60,973 bases of DNA from Actinoplanes utahensis. GTDB lineage: Bacteria; Actinomycetota; Actinomycetes; Mycobacteriales; Micromonosporaceae. The stretch is taken from assembly GCF_016862455.1 (NCBI RefSeq), contig NZ_BOMZ01000095.1:1-60973 (forward strand), in the 5' to 3' direction. A program made the translations under genes and the position numbers. Under the pieces are notes generated by a model. It did no database searches and had not been told where the DNA came from. It saw only the letters and a program-made list of their open reading frames with translations. This document shows positions 16,239-24,252 of this stretch, one piece after another. How positions within the stretch are numbered: the stretch's first letter is position 1; every line of letters starts with the position of its first letter.

Positions 16239-17869
16239 CGCGGGCCCCCGTACACCTGGCTGCGGTGCACCGCGAACGGGCCGAGTGCGAGCAGGTCCAC
16301 CGGGGCGGAGCCGAAGAGCTCCAGGGCTTCGCGCGGGGTGTCGACCATCGGCCGGCCGGCCGTGTTCAGCGACGTGTTCACCACCACCGGCAGACCGGTG
16401 AGCTGCTCGAACTCGGCGAGCATGGCGGCGACCAGGGGTTCGGTGTCGGTGTGCACGGTCTGTACGCGGGCGGTTCCGTCGACGTGCGTGACGGCCGGGA
16501 TCCGGTCCCGCCACTCCGGCTTGACCTTGTGCACGAAGAGCATGTACGGGCTCGGGTACACGCCGTCGAAGATGTCGTGGAACCGTTCCGCCCGGACCAT
16601 CGGTGCGATCGGCCGGAACTGCTCGCGGCCCTTCACGTCGTTCATCCGGGTCTGGGTGTCCTGGTCCCCGGGATGCGCGAGCAGGGACCGGTGGCCGAGC
16701 GCGCGCGGCCCGTACTCGCTGCGCCCCTGGTACCAGGCCACGATCCCGTTGCGGGCCAGCACGGCGGCGGCCTCGGCGGCGATCGACGCGGGCCGGGTGT
16801 ACGGCACCGCGGCGCGCTTCAGTTCGGCCTCCAGGTCGTCGTCGGACCAGCCGCGGCCGAGCGCCGCGCTCCCGAACGGGATGTTCCGTTCACCGATCGC
16901 GAGCGCCGCGCCGAGAGCGGTGCCCGCGTCGCCGGCGGCCGGCTGCACCCACACCCGTTCGAACGGGCCCTCGGCCGCGATCCGGGCGTTGGCGACGCAG
17001 TTCAGCGCGGTCCCACCCGCCATCGTCAGGGTCTTCAGGCCACCGGACGCCTCGTACGTCCACCGGGCCAGGTCGAGCAGCACCTCCTCGAGGCGCACCT
17101 GCACGCTGGAGGCCAGATCGGCGTGCGCCTCGGTCATCTCGCCGTCGGCGCTGCGGGCCTTGGCGAGGGCGTCCCAGTCGATCCGGTCGACGGTGAAACC
17201 GCCCGCCCCGTCGGCGCGGACCAGCTCGCGGAGGATGTCGAGGAACTTCGGGCGGCCGTACGAGGCGAGCGCCATCACCTTGTACTCGTCGCTGGAGTGC
17301 ATGAAACCGAGATGCCGGGTCAGGTCCTCGTAGAGGAGCCCGAGCGAGTGCGGCAGCTCCTGGCAGCGGAACGTCTCCAGGCTGCCGCCCCGGTACGCGC
17401 CGGCCAGGTGGCTGGCCGACTCCCCACGCCCGTCGAGCACCAGGACCGCGCTGTCCTCCGGCACGCTCAGCCCCGCCGACGCCGCGTGCGCCACGTGGTG
17501 CGGAACGAACCGGACCTGGTCCGGGTCGAGTCCGGGCAGCGCCGTGGCCAGGAACTGCGGGGCCCGCCGGGCGTAGTCGACGCGCAGGTGGTCCCACGGG
17601 TCGTTGATGCCGAGCGCGGACTGGTCCTGGCAGAGCGCCGGATCGAACGAGTAGGCGACCGCGTCCAGGTCGCCCGGCCGCAGCCCCGCCTCCCGCAGGC
17701 ACCAGGCCGCGGACAGCTCCGGCAGCTCCCACGCGGAGAACGGCACCGGCCGCTTGCCGTGCTTACGGCGGCTGAACCGCTCCTCCTCCGCGGCCGCCAC
17801 CACGCGACCGTCGACGATCAGGGCAGCCGATGGATCGTGGAAGATCGCGTTGATCCCGAGAACACGCAT
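16235..17869 (-). CDS. O-carbamoyltransferase (NodU/CmcH/TobZ family)
   Basis: A 544-residue enzyme that makes carbamoyl-adenylate from carbamoyl phosphate and ATP and passes the carbamoyl group to a hydroxyl, usually of a sugar. The N-terminal Kae1-like domain begins VLGINAIFHDPSAALIVDG and has EEERFSRRKHGKRP (about 28-41). The C-terminal domain has SEYGPRALGHRSLLAHP (about 372-388) and VKGREQFRPIAPMV (about 402-415), both diagnostic. It is the first gene of the operon. A 7-O-carbamoylated heptose is known from the Pseudomonas LPS core, where a family member does the work, so a heptose is the natural guess for its acceptor here. Confidence 0.93.
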   Translation of the reverse strand: MRVLGINAIFHDPSAALIVDGRVVAAAEEERFSRRKHGKRPVPFSAWELPELSAAWCLREAGLRPGDLDAVAYSFDPALCQDQSALGINDPWDHLRVDYARRAPQFLATALPGLDPDQVRFVPHHVAHAASAGLSVPEDSAVLVLDGRGESASHLAGAYRGGSLETFRCQELPHSLGLLYEDLTRHLGFMHSSDEYKVMALASYGRPKFLDILRELVRADGAGGFTVDRIDWDALAKARSADGEMTEAHADLASSVQVRLEEVLLDLARWTYEASGGLKTLTMAGGTALNCVANARIAAEGPFERVWVQPAAGDAGTALGAALAIGERNIPFGSAALGRGWSDDDLEAELKRAAVPYTRPASIAAEAAAVLARNGIVAWYQGRSEYGPRALGHRSLLAHPGDQDTQTRMNDVKGREQFRPIAPMVRAERFHDIFDGVYPSPYMLFVHKVKPEWRDRIPAVTHVDGTARVQTVHTDTEPLVAAMLAEFEQLTGLPVVVNTSLNTAGRPMVDTPREALELFGSAPVDLLALGPFAVHRSQVYGGPR

Positions 17870-17915
17870 GACGGGGCGGATACCCCGGAGAAACTCACTT
17901 ACTCACATGATCATC

Positions 17916-17940
17916 GACTTCTCCCAAAAGACTGACTTCT
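17916..17940. promoter_or_regulatory. Divergent control region with a GACTTCT direct repeat
   Basis: The 172-bp gap between the heptose operon (minus) and the aldehyde dehydrogenase gene (plus) is clearly more AT-rich than its surroundings. GACTTCT occurs twice, at 17916-17922 and 17934-17940, an 18-bp centre spacing. No clean -35/-10 pair stands out on either strand. The promoter of the whole 12-kb operon must lie here or inside the first gene. Confidence 0.35.
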
Positions 17941-18041
17941 TTCTGGAATCCGGCCGTGAGCTGCACTGATCGCCACTGTCCACACGGGGACTTTTGCTGG
18001 AAGCCAAGTTTTATGCGATGCAGTGTGGGCAGACTGCCGCC

Positions 18042-19448
18042 ATGTATGAGGTCGTTCAGCTCATCGACGGCAGTTGGGCTCCCGGCACGTCCGGCCGCAC
18101 CCTGACCGTCTCCGACCCGCGCGACGACAACCCGGTCAGCCGGGTGCCGGTCGCCTCCGACGCCGACGTGGCCGCCGCCGTACGAGCAGCCCGCGCGGCC
18201 GCCCCCGAATGGGCCCGCACCGCCCCCGCCGCCCGCGCCGCCGCCCTGCACGCCGCCGCGAACGCGATCGAGGCCGCCGCCGGCGAACTCGCCGAGATCA
18301 TGGCCGCCGAGATGGGCAAACCCGTTGACGGCGCCCGCGACTCGATCGGCGCCGGCGTGGGCACCCTCCGCCAGTACGCCGAACTCGGCCCCACCCACCG
18401 CGGCCGCGCCCTGGCCGGCAACGACGACGCGATCGACCTGATGGCGTACCGCCCGCGCGGCGTGGTCGCCGTGATCACCCCGTGGAACGACCCGGTCGCC
18501 GTGTCCTGCGGCCTGCTCGGCGCCGCGCTGGTCACCGGCAACACGGTCGTCCACAAGCCCAGCGAGCGCACCCCCGCGACCGGCTGGCGGCTCGCCGAAC
18601 TGATCGCCCCGCACCTCCCGGACGGCGTCCTGTCGGTGCTGCACGGCGACGGGCCGGTCGGCGCCGCCCTGGCATCGTCGGAGGTGGACGTGGTCGCGCA
18701 CGTCGGTTCCACGGCCACCGGCCGGTCGATCGCCGCCGCGTGCGCCCGTACCGGCGCGAAAGCCCTCCTGGAGAACGGCGGCAGCGACCCGCTGATCGTC
18801 GACGCCGGCGCCGACCCGGGATGGGCGGCCGGGCAGGCGGCGCTCGGCGCGTTCGTCAACTCGGGACAGATCTGCGTCGCCGTCGAACGCATCTACGTGC
18901 ACCGCGACCTGGCCGAACCGTTCACCGACGCCCTCGCCGCGGAAGCCGAGACGTGGGCCAAGCAGATCGGCCCACTCGTCGACCGGCGGCTCCGGGAGAC
19001 CGTGCACCACCAGGTGCGGGCCGCGGTCCGCGACGGCGCCCGGCTGGTGTGCGGCGGCGAGATCCCGTCCGGGGCCGGCGCCTACTACCCGCCGACCGTA
19101 CTGGCCGGCTGCACCGACGACATGCCGGTGATGCGCGAGGAGACGTTCGGCCCGGTCGCGCCGGTGGCCGTCGTCGACTCCTTCGACGAGGCCCTGACCA
19201 GGGCCGCCGACTCCCCGTACGGCCTGGCCGCCACGGTCCTGACCCCGTCGATGAGCCACGCCCAGCGCGCCTGGCGGGAGTTGCCGGTCGGCACCGTGAA
19301 GATCAACGCGGTGTTCGGCGGCGCTCCGGGCGGCGCCGCCCACCCACGCCGCGGCAGCGGGCAGGGCTTCGGTTACGGCCCCGAACTCCTCGACGAGCTG
19401 ACCACCACCACCGCCGTCCACCTGGAGGCCCCACCCACCGGCTGGTGA
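18042..19448 (+). CDS. NAD(P)-dependent aldehyde dehydrogenase
   Basis: A 468-residue ALDH-superfamily enzyme oxidising an aldehyde to the acid. Oxyanion Asn in TPWND (147-151), cofactor Lys in HKPSERTP (172), general base Glu in LENGGSDP (244) and nucleophile Cys in NSGQICVAVER (278) are all present. The ATG at 18042 is preferred over the in-frame TTG at 17994 because the protein then starts at the usual distance from the first helix. Sequence style resembles the succinate-semialdehyde/aldehyde group, but the substrate is unknown. It is divergent from the heptose operon and followed by a 9-bp-stem terminator. Confidence 0.92.
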   Translation: MYEVVQLIDGSWAPGTSGRTLTVSDPRDDNPVSRVPVASDADVAAAVRAARAAAPEWARTAPAARAAALHAAANAIEAAAGELAEIMAAEMGKPVDGARDSIGAGVGTLRQYAELGPTHRGRALAGNDDAIDLMAYRPRGVVAVITPWNDPVAVSCGLLGAALVTGNTVVHKPSERTPATGWRLAELIAPHLPDGVLSVLHGDGPVGAALASSEVDVVAHVGSTATGRSIAAACARTGAKALLENGGSDPLIVDAGADPGWAAGQAALGAFVNSGQICVAVERIYVHRDLAEPFTDALAAEAETWAKQIGPLVDRRLRETVHHQVRAAVRDGARLVCGGEIPSGAGAYYPPTVLAGCTDDMPVMREETFGPVAPVAVVDSFDEALTRAADSPYGLAATVLTPSMSHAQRAWRELPVGTVKINAVFGGAPGGAAHPRRGSGQGFGYGPELLDELTTTTAVHLEAPPTGW

Positions 19449-19457
19449 CGAACTCCC

Positions 19458-19486
19458 GGCGCGCCCTCCCACCCGGCGGGCGCGCC
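19458..19486 (+). terminator. Hairpin after the aldehyde dehydrogenase gene
   Basis: Perfect 9-bp stem GGCGCGCCC/GGGCGCGCC (19458-19466 with 19478-19486), 11-nt loop, 10 bp past the stop. No T-run follows, as is common in high-GC actinomycetes. Confidence 0.6.
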
Positions 19487-19708
19487 GCCCCCACCTCCCC
19501 ACAGAGGCGCCGCCACCACCTCCCATCCCACAGGCGCGCCGCCCTCACCTTCGGCCCGACAGGCGCGGGGCCCCCATCACAGGCCCAACAGGCGAGAAGC
19601 CTCCTCCGACGGCGTGAAGGCCGGCTCCCCCGAGTCCGGCATCACCGCTGCCGCCCGGGCATCCGCGTCTCCCGCCTGCCCCCTGACACCGCTTCGGCGT
19701 TCGGTCCG

Positions 19709-19859
19709 CTTCCGGTCCGCGGTCGCCGGCGCTTCAACCCTTCTCCGGTACGGGCCACGCAACGTCCCGTGACTCCCGGCGGCCACGGCAGGCGTTCCCT
19801 CCCCGCCGTCCCCCGGTGCCACTCATGCATGCCCGTCACGGTCACCCCTCGGCTGGTCG
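19709..19859 (-). repeat. Dispersed repeat core, copy A
   Basis: Read on the minus strand, this stretch of about 150 bp aligns over its whole length (about 80% by eye, few gaps) with 28567-28714 on the plus strand. Shared islands include CGCCTGCCGTGGCCGCC, GCGTGGCCCGTACCGGAG and CCGCGGACCGGAAG. It starts with GACCAGCC, which is also the arm of the neighbouring palindrome. It reads toward the 3' end of the aldehyde dehydrogenase gene. Function unknown; a non-coding RNA, a miniature mobile element or a decayed gene are all possible. Confidence 0.8.
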
Positions 19860-19903
19860 TGGGTGCTGTCTCAGCCGCGCTGAGACAGCACCCACGACCA
19901 GCC
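19851..19903. repeat. 53-bp palindrome with perfect 23-bp arms
   Basis: Arms 19851-19873 and 19881-19903 are exact reverse complements around a 7-nt loop (GCCGCGC). The stem begins and ends with GGCTGGTC/GACCAGCC, which also forms the hairpin beside the second copy of the dispersed repeat. No T-run flanks it, and no gene ends next to it, so a plain terminator role is doubtful. Confidence 0.92.
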
Positions 19904-20062
19904 GGACAAAACCGGCGCGCCCGCGGCTGTTAAGCACATGCGGAACAGCGGGCACCGATGCCAGGATGTGCCGTGCCCCACGTCCCGCGTCCCGTGCCCG
20001 GCGCCCGGCGCTCCGGACGAGGTTTTCCGGCATCCCGCGTCCCTCCGCCCTGGCTGCACCGG

Positions 20063-20235
20063 GTTCACGCCGCGAGCAGGTTCCACGCCGTCAGCAGGTC
20101 CCACGCTTGAGCGGGGTGGTCCACGCCGTGAGCGAGATCCGCGCCGCGAGCAGGATCCACGCCGCGAACGAGTCCGCGCCGTGAGCGGAGTCCACGCCGC
20201 GAGCAGGGTTCGCGCTGTCAGGGGGTTCGGGCTGT
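20063..20235 (+). repeat. Degenerate 17-18-bp tandem array running into a gene start
   Basis: About ten units of the type TCCACGCCGTGAGCGAGA or TCCGCGCCGCGAGCAGGA follow each other with a 17-18-bp period. The last units reach the GTG (20234) of the next gene, so that start codon and its upstream sequence are themselves repeat-derived. Confidence 0.8.
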
Positions 20236-21196
20236 GAGCAGTTTCGCCGGTCAGGCGCGCCGCGTTCGGGACGAGCGACTTCCGTTGCCGGTTCGGGTGC
20301 TCGCGCTCCGGGAGTGTGTCCTGCACTTCGCGCCCTACGGTTTCCGGGACACCTGGCACCATCTGATCCTCAGTGCCGGCATCCCCCTGGTGCTGGAGGA
20401 CGATCCCGGTTCGCTGATCCGCGCCGTCGACGAACTCGAGGAGGCTCGCGCCCGCTGGCTCGCCGCAGAGGCCGAATACCGTGCCCGGCGCCGCAGTGAG
20501 GATGCCGCCCGGATACCCAGACAGCCTGCCGTCGACTTCGGGCACACGCTGCCGCACCACTCGGCCGGACGTCCGGTGACGACCGGCCGTCCGCACGACC
20601 GCCTCGTCGTGGTCACCGAACGCTTGATCGCCGCCTACCACTCGACGGGACCCGCTCCCGCCGTCTGCCCCGCCTGCGGCATGGCCGGCAGGTCCCGGGC
20701 GACCGGTCCCGCCCGGCCCTGGCAGCTGATCTGGCTGCGGGCCGTGGAGCGGGCCGGCACGGTCGGCGGCGGCGACATCCACCATCTGCGCGTCGAGTTC
20801 ACGCCCACGTCAGGCGGCGGACGGGCGGGGCAGTTCCTGCTCTACGTGCGCGGCGAGCTGTTCGGTGACGGCTCCCCGACCGCTCCGGAACCGCAGCTAC
20901 GCCGCCTGCGGCCGCTCTGGGCAGTGGCCGGGCGCCCCGGCTCGCAGCTTCCGGAACCGCTCGATCTCGGCGGCCCGTTCGCCTACCTGGACGTGACCGC
21001 CGAGACCACCGCGGAGGACCTGATCCTCACCTTCACCACGCGCCCCGACCGGCCGGACCCACCCCGCTGGGCCCGGCCGCCCGGTCTGCCCTGGCGGTTG
21101 CGGGTGCGCCGCCGCGAAGTCCTCGACGCCTGGCGAACCGCGAAACCTCACTTCCGCGCGCTTCTCCGGTCCGCGGGCGCCGAACCATGCGGCTGA
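20234..21196 (+). CDS. Hypothetical protein (320 aa)
   Basis: I do not recognise a family. The protein is soluble, begins with a helical part (RVLALRECVLHFAPYGFRDTWHHL, split here at residues 21-44) and has a conserved-looking VLEDDPGSLIRAVDELEEA (about 52-70). A single CPACG half-zinc motif lies near residue 144. The C-terminal half is beta-rich with VEFTPTSGGGRAGQFLLYVRG. The GTG at 20234 sits inside a tandem repeat array and has no ribosome site, so a start further in is possible; the body of the frame has normal codon use and is likely real. It converges with the GT2/F420 pair. Confidence 0.6.
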   Translation: MSSFAGQARRVRDERLPLPVRVLALRECVLHFAPYGFRDTWHHLILSAGIPLVLEDDPGSLIRAVDELEEARARWLAAEAEYRARRRSEDAARIPRQPAVDFGHTLPHHSAGRPVTTGRPHDRLVVVTERLIAAYHSTGPAPAVCPACGMAGRSRATGPARPWQLIWLRAVERAGTVGGGDIHHLRVEFTPTSGGGRAGQFLLYVRGELFGDGSPTAPEPQLRRLRPLWAVAGRPGSQLPEPLDLGGPFAYLDVTAETTAEDLILTFTTRPDRPDPPRWARPPGLPWRLRVRRREVLDAWRTAKPHFRALLRSAGAEPCG

Positions 21197-21207
21197 CGGG
21201 ACGGGCG

Positions 21208-22137
21208 TCAGCCCGGCAAGTGGGGCGTGGCGGGGGGTGGGTGCTCCAGGCGCAGGAGGGACGCCTCCACGGCGGGTGGCAGCCGGCGGCGGTGACGGAG
21301 GGCCCAGGGCAGCGCGCGGGCCACGTCCCACACCGCGACCGGTGACTGCCGCACGGTGGATGCCAGGTTGCGGGCGACCACGGTGGGTGGGCGGCGCAGC
21401 AGGGCGGTGAGCAGGCGGTTGCGGGCTTCGATGCGGTCGCGGGCGGAACGGTCCCGGCCGGCCGGCAGCGGGAAGTGGCGGACCGTCAGGGACGGCTCGT
21501 AGCACAGCCACCACCCGGCGGCGGTCATGTCCATCGCCAGCAGCGCCTCCTCGCCGTAGACGAACAGGCGCGGCTCGAATCCGCCGGCGTCGAGGAACGC
21601 CTCGCGGCGGACCACCACGGCGCAGGACAGGAAGCCGAGCACCGACGGTCCGGGAGCGCCGCGTGGCGCGGCGAGCGGGGCGGCGGCCTGGGCGGCGGAG
21701 ATGGGGTCCGGCCGGGACGACGGGCCGATCAGGACCTGACCGGTGAGCAGTCCCAGACGCGGATGCGCGTCGAACAGTTCGGCGGCGCGGGCCAGGGAGC
21801 CCTCGGTCCAGAACGAGTCGTCGTCGGCGAAGGCCACGTAGGGGGTGGTGGCGCGGCGTACCCCCTCGTTGCGGGCCGCCGCCCCGGCGTTGCGGTCCAG
21901 CCGTACCACCCCGATGTCCGGGAACGCCGCGCCGATCGCTTCGGGGCTTCCGTCGGTGGAGGCGTTGTCGACGAGGATGATCGGGGCCCGGTGCTGCGGG
22001 AGGGTCTCGAACAGGCGGTCCCGGCGGTCCCGGGTCGCCACCACCACGGTGACACGGGACGTCTCCGCGGGCCGCGGCGGCGCGGCGGGCGGCGTACCGG
22101 GAAAGGTCCGGGAAGTGGCCGTGACCGGACCGCTCAC
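21208..22137 (-). CDS. Glycosyltransferase family 2
   Basis: A 309-residue GT-A enzyme. The nucleotide-binding start is RVTVVVATRDRRDRLFETLP (from about residue 28), followed by IILVDNASTDGSPEAI and the DxD-like YVAFADDDSFWTEGS (about residues 98-112). FLSCAVVVRREAFLDAGGFE is the usual GT2 acceptor-side block. GTG 22137 forms a GTGA overlap with the F420-dependent enzyme upstream. There are no membrane segments, unlike the GT2 of the heptose operon. Product unknown; the pairing with an F420 oxidoreductase is recorded but not explained. Confidence 0.87.
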   Translation of the reverse strand: MSGPVTATSRTFPGTPPAAPPRPAETSRVTVVVATRDRRDRLFETLPQHRAPIILVDNASTDGSPEAIGAAFPDIGVVRLDRNAGAAARNEGVRRATTPYVAFADDDSFWTEGSLARAAELFDAHPRLGLLTGQVLIGPSSRPDPISAAQAAAPLAAPRGAPGPSVLGFLSCAVVVRREAFLDAGGFEPRLFVYGEEALLAMDMTAAGWWLCYEPSLTVRHFPLPAGRDRSARDRIEARNRLLTALLRRPPTVVARNLASTVRQSPVAVWDVARALPWALRHRRRLPPAVEASLLRLEHPPPATPHLPG

Positions 22138-23087
22138 CGCGGGAGCCGATCGCGCAGTTCGCCGGTGAAGAAGTCGAGGAAGCCGTCCGGGTCGGGGCCG
22201 GCGTTCATCAGGACGATGTGGTCGTAGCCGGCGTCGAGGTGTTCCTGGACGGCGGCGACGTACCGGGCGGCGTCCGGGCCGGCGACGAACTTCTCCCGTA
22301 CGTCGTCCTCGCCTACCGTCGCCGCGGCGGCCTCGAAGTTGACCGGGTTCGGCAGTTCGGCCATCACCTTCCAGCCGGTGACCGCCCAGCGGGTGGTCCG
22401 GTGCGCCTCGGTGACCGCGGCCTCCGCGGTGGGCGCCCACGCGACCGGGATCTCCACGTACCGCGGGCCTTTCCCGCCGTGCGCGGTGAACGTCTCGACC
22501 AGGTCGGCGCGGGGCTCGGTGGCGAACAGGCCGCTACCGTGCGTGGCGGCCAGTTCGGCGGCGCGGGGGCCTCCGGCGGCGACCGCGATCGTCGGCAGCC
22601 GGTCCGGCAGGTCGAACACCCGGGCGTCCTCCAGCTGGAGGTGCTTGCCCTGGTAGGACTGGTATCCGCCCTGCCAGAGCAGGTTGATGATCTCCAGGGC
22701 CTCGGTCAGGCGCTCGTGGCGTTCGCGCACGCTGCCGAAGCCCTGCCCGACCACGTGCTCGTTGAGCCGCTCCCCCGAGCCGACGCCGAGCGTGAACCTG
22801 TCGTCGGACAGGATGGCCAGGGTCGCGGCGGCCTGCGCGATGATCGCCGGGTGGTACCGGACGGTCGGGCAGGTCACCCCGGTGGCGAGGCCGAGGGTGC
22901 GGGTCTGCGCGGCGATCGCGCTCAGGACGTTCCAGGCGAACGGCGAGTGTCCCTGCACGTCGAGCCACGGATGGAAATGATCGCTGATCTCGACGAAGTC
23001 GAATCCGGCCTGCTCCGCCCGGATCGCCTGCCGGACCAGCTCCTTGGGCCCGAACGCCTCGGCGGCGAGTTTGTATCCCAGTTTCAT
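22134..23087 (-). CDS. F420-dependent LLM-class oxidoreductase (FGD-like)
   Basis: A 317-residue luciferase-like TIM-barrel enzyme. The start LGYKLAAEAFGPKELVRQA, the EISDHFHPWLDVQGHSPFAW block (about 33-52) and the VTCPTVRYHPAIIAQAAATL region (about 69-88) match the F420-dependent glucose-6-phosphate dehydrogenase-related group, including the His of SDHFHPW. The ATG at 23087 is preferred, since the in-frame codons upstream give a 23-residue lead that the family lacks. The family reduces F420 with a sugar-phosphate or alcohol, but not all members use glucose 6-phosphate, so the substrate is open. Confidence 0.88.
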   Translation of the reverse strand: MKLGYKLAAEAFGPKELVRQAIRAEQAGFDFVEISDHFHPWLDVQGHSPFAWNVLSAIAAQTRTLGLATGVTCPTVRYHPAIIAQAAATLAILSDDRFTLGVGSGERLNEHVVGQGFGSVRERHERLTEALEIINLLWQGGYQSYQGKHLQLEDARVFDLPDRLPTIAVAAGGPRAAELAATHGSGLFATEPRADLVETFTAHGGKGPRYVEIPVAWAPTAEAAVTEAHRTTRWAVTGWKVMAELPNPVNFEAAAATVGEDDVREKFVAGPDAARYVAAVQEHLDAGYDHIVLMNAGPDPDGFLDFFTGELRDRLPR

Positions 23088-23161
23088 GTGGTCGCGATTC
23101 CCGTGTTCCGGACAGACAAACGTGGCGGCCGAAGCCGCCACGTCATGCCTGTCCACCGCGG

Positions 23162-23812
23162 TCAGGACGTCGCGGTGCCGCGCAGGTCCTGCGCGTTGGA
23201 GCGCGCCGTGTCCTTGGTGGTCTGCGCCGCGTCCTGGGCGGTCTCCCGGACCTGCCCGGCGGCCTGCTGGACGGTGCCGCCGATCTCGTCCTTGAGATCG
23301 CTCGCCACGTCCTTCACCTTGTCGGTGAGACCGCCGCTCTGCTCCTTGAGCTGCTGCCCGGCCCGCCTCTCGGCGTCGGTGACCGGGATCAGCGAGGCGC
23401 TGAGCAGCCCGACACCGAAGGCGATGATCCCGGCGGCGAGCGGGTTGCCCTGCGTCTGCCGCGCCACCGTCTGCGGGGTCTGGCGAACCCGGTCGGCGGC
23501 CACGGACGCCTTGTCACTCACGGTGCCGGACAATTCCGATGCCTTGTCGCTCACGGTGCTGGACACCTCCGATGCCTTGTCGCTGGCGGCGCCGGACAGC
23601 TCGGACGCCTTGTCACTGATGCGGTGCGCCTGCTCGCGGGCGGCGTAGCGGGTGTCCTCCGTGGTGCCCATGACTCTCTCCTTCACCGCGGTCCATCGCC
23701 GGCGGGCGACCTGGCGGGGGCTCGTCTTCTCGGCCAGCAGATCGACGTCGCGGGTCAGGGACGCCCGCGTGCTCTCGATCTCGGCCCTCAGCCGGTCGGG
23801 TTCTTCAGCCAT
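23162..23812 (-). CDS. DUF3618 membrane protein with LEA-like 11-residue repeats
   Basis: A 216-residue protein whose N-terminus (PDRLRAEIESTRASLTRDVD and LAEKTSPRQVARRR) is the DUF3618 signature. Residues 66-109 are four 11-residue repeats of the type SDKASELSGTV, an amphipathic pattern like plant LEA and apolipoprotein helices. A single membrane segment follows (about 126-145, NPLAAGIIAFGVGLLSASLI), then more amphipathic helix. It overlaps the holin-X gene by 25 bp and is last in a three-gene operon. A role in membrane or envelope stress is suggested by the architecture; no enzyme motif is present. Confidence 0.87.
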   Translation of the reverse strand: MAEEPDRLRAEIESTRASLTRDVDLLAEKTSPRQVARRRWTAVKERVMGTTEDTRYAAREQAHRISDKASELSGAASDKASEVSSTVSDKASELSGTVSDKASVAADRVRQTPQTVARQTQGNPLAAGIIAFGVGLLSASLIPVTDAERRAGQQLKEQSGGLTDKVKDVASDLKDEIGGTVQQAAGQVRETAQDAAQTTKDTARSNAQDLRGTATS

Positions 23813-24252
23813 CGGGCGTCCTCCTTCAGCGTTTCGGTGGTGCGGCGCGGCACCGGGTCGACGGTCTTGAGCTTCTTGCGGCCGTTCACGAACAGGACCG
23901 CGCCGATGGCGCCCCAGATGACCGCGACGATGAGCGCCGCCCAGCCGGGGTCCATCACGTTGCTGAGGCCGAACACGACGGCGAAGCTGAGCAGCACCAC
24001 CGCCAGATAGCTGGCGAAACCGGCGCCGCCGAGCATCCCGGCGGCCTTGCCGGCCTTGGTCGCCTCCTGCTGGATCTCCGCCTTGGCGAGCGCCACCTCC
24101 TGCCGGAACAGCTGGGAGAGATCGTCGCTGATGTTGCCGATGATCTCGCCGAGGGAGCGTTCCTCGACGGGTTTGCCGGCACCGCTCGGTTCGTCGGCGG
24201 CCCAGGCCGCGGCGACCGGGTCGGCGGGGTCGTTGCGGTACGGCGAGGTCAT
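23788..24252 (-). CDS. Actinobacterial holin-X / phage holin superfamily protein
   Basis: A 154-residue protein of the PF07332-type family. An N-terminal amphipathic helix (SLGEIIGNISDDLSQLFRQE, about 33-52, then VALAKAEIQQEATKAG) leads to two membrane helices around 78-97 and 103-122. Despite the name, these chromosomal proteins are not lytic; they almost always sit with DUF3618 genes, as here. The ATG overlaps the upstream stop by 4 bp (24249-24252). Confidence 0.87.
   Translation of the reverse strand: MTSPYRNDPADPVAAAWAADEPSGAGKPVEERSLGEIIGNISDDLSQLFRQEVALAKAEIQQEATKAGKAAGMLGGAGFASYLAVVLLSFAVVFGLSNVMDPGWAALIVAVIWGAIGAVLFVNGRKKLKTVDPVPRRTTETLKEDARWLKNPTG

Larger units (their letters stand above)
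19449..20233. other. 785-bp intergenic region without a convincing gene
   Basis: Contains, in order, the ALDH terminator, copy A of a dispersed repeat core (19709-19859), a 53-bp palindrome (19851-19903) and an array of about ten degenerate 17-18-bp units (20063-20235) that runs into the next gene. No frame here shows the codon pattern or motifs of a real protein. Confidence 0.7.

Noticed and set aside
14880..17333. Very long antisense open frame (over 800 codons)
   Set aside because: It lies opposite the GT2 and carbamoyltransferase genes, is Arg/Pro/Ala-biased and has no motif; it is open only because of high GC at codon position three. The same holds for other long antisense frames, for example 2021-3463 minus, 7253-8458 plus and 34561-35169 plus.
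19642..19845. Small conserved protein in the dispersed repeat
   Set aside because: One frame of each copy gives a similar run (LPWPP, GRCVARTG), but flanking residues diverge, neither has a ribosome site, and similarity is explained by the DNA repeat itself.
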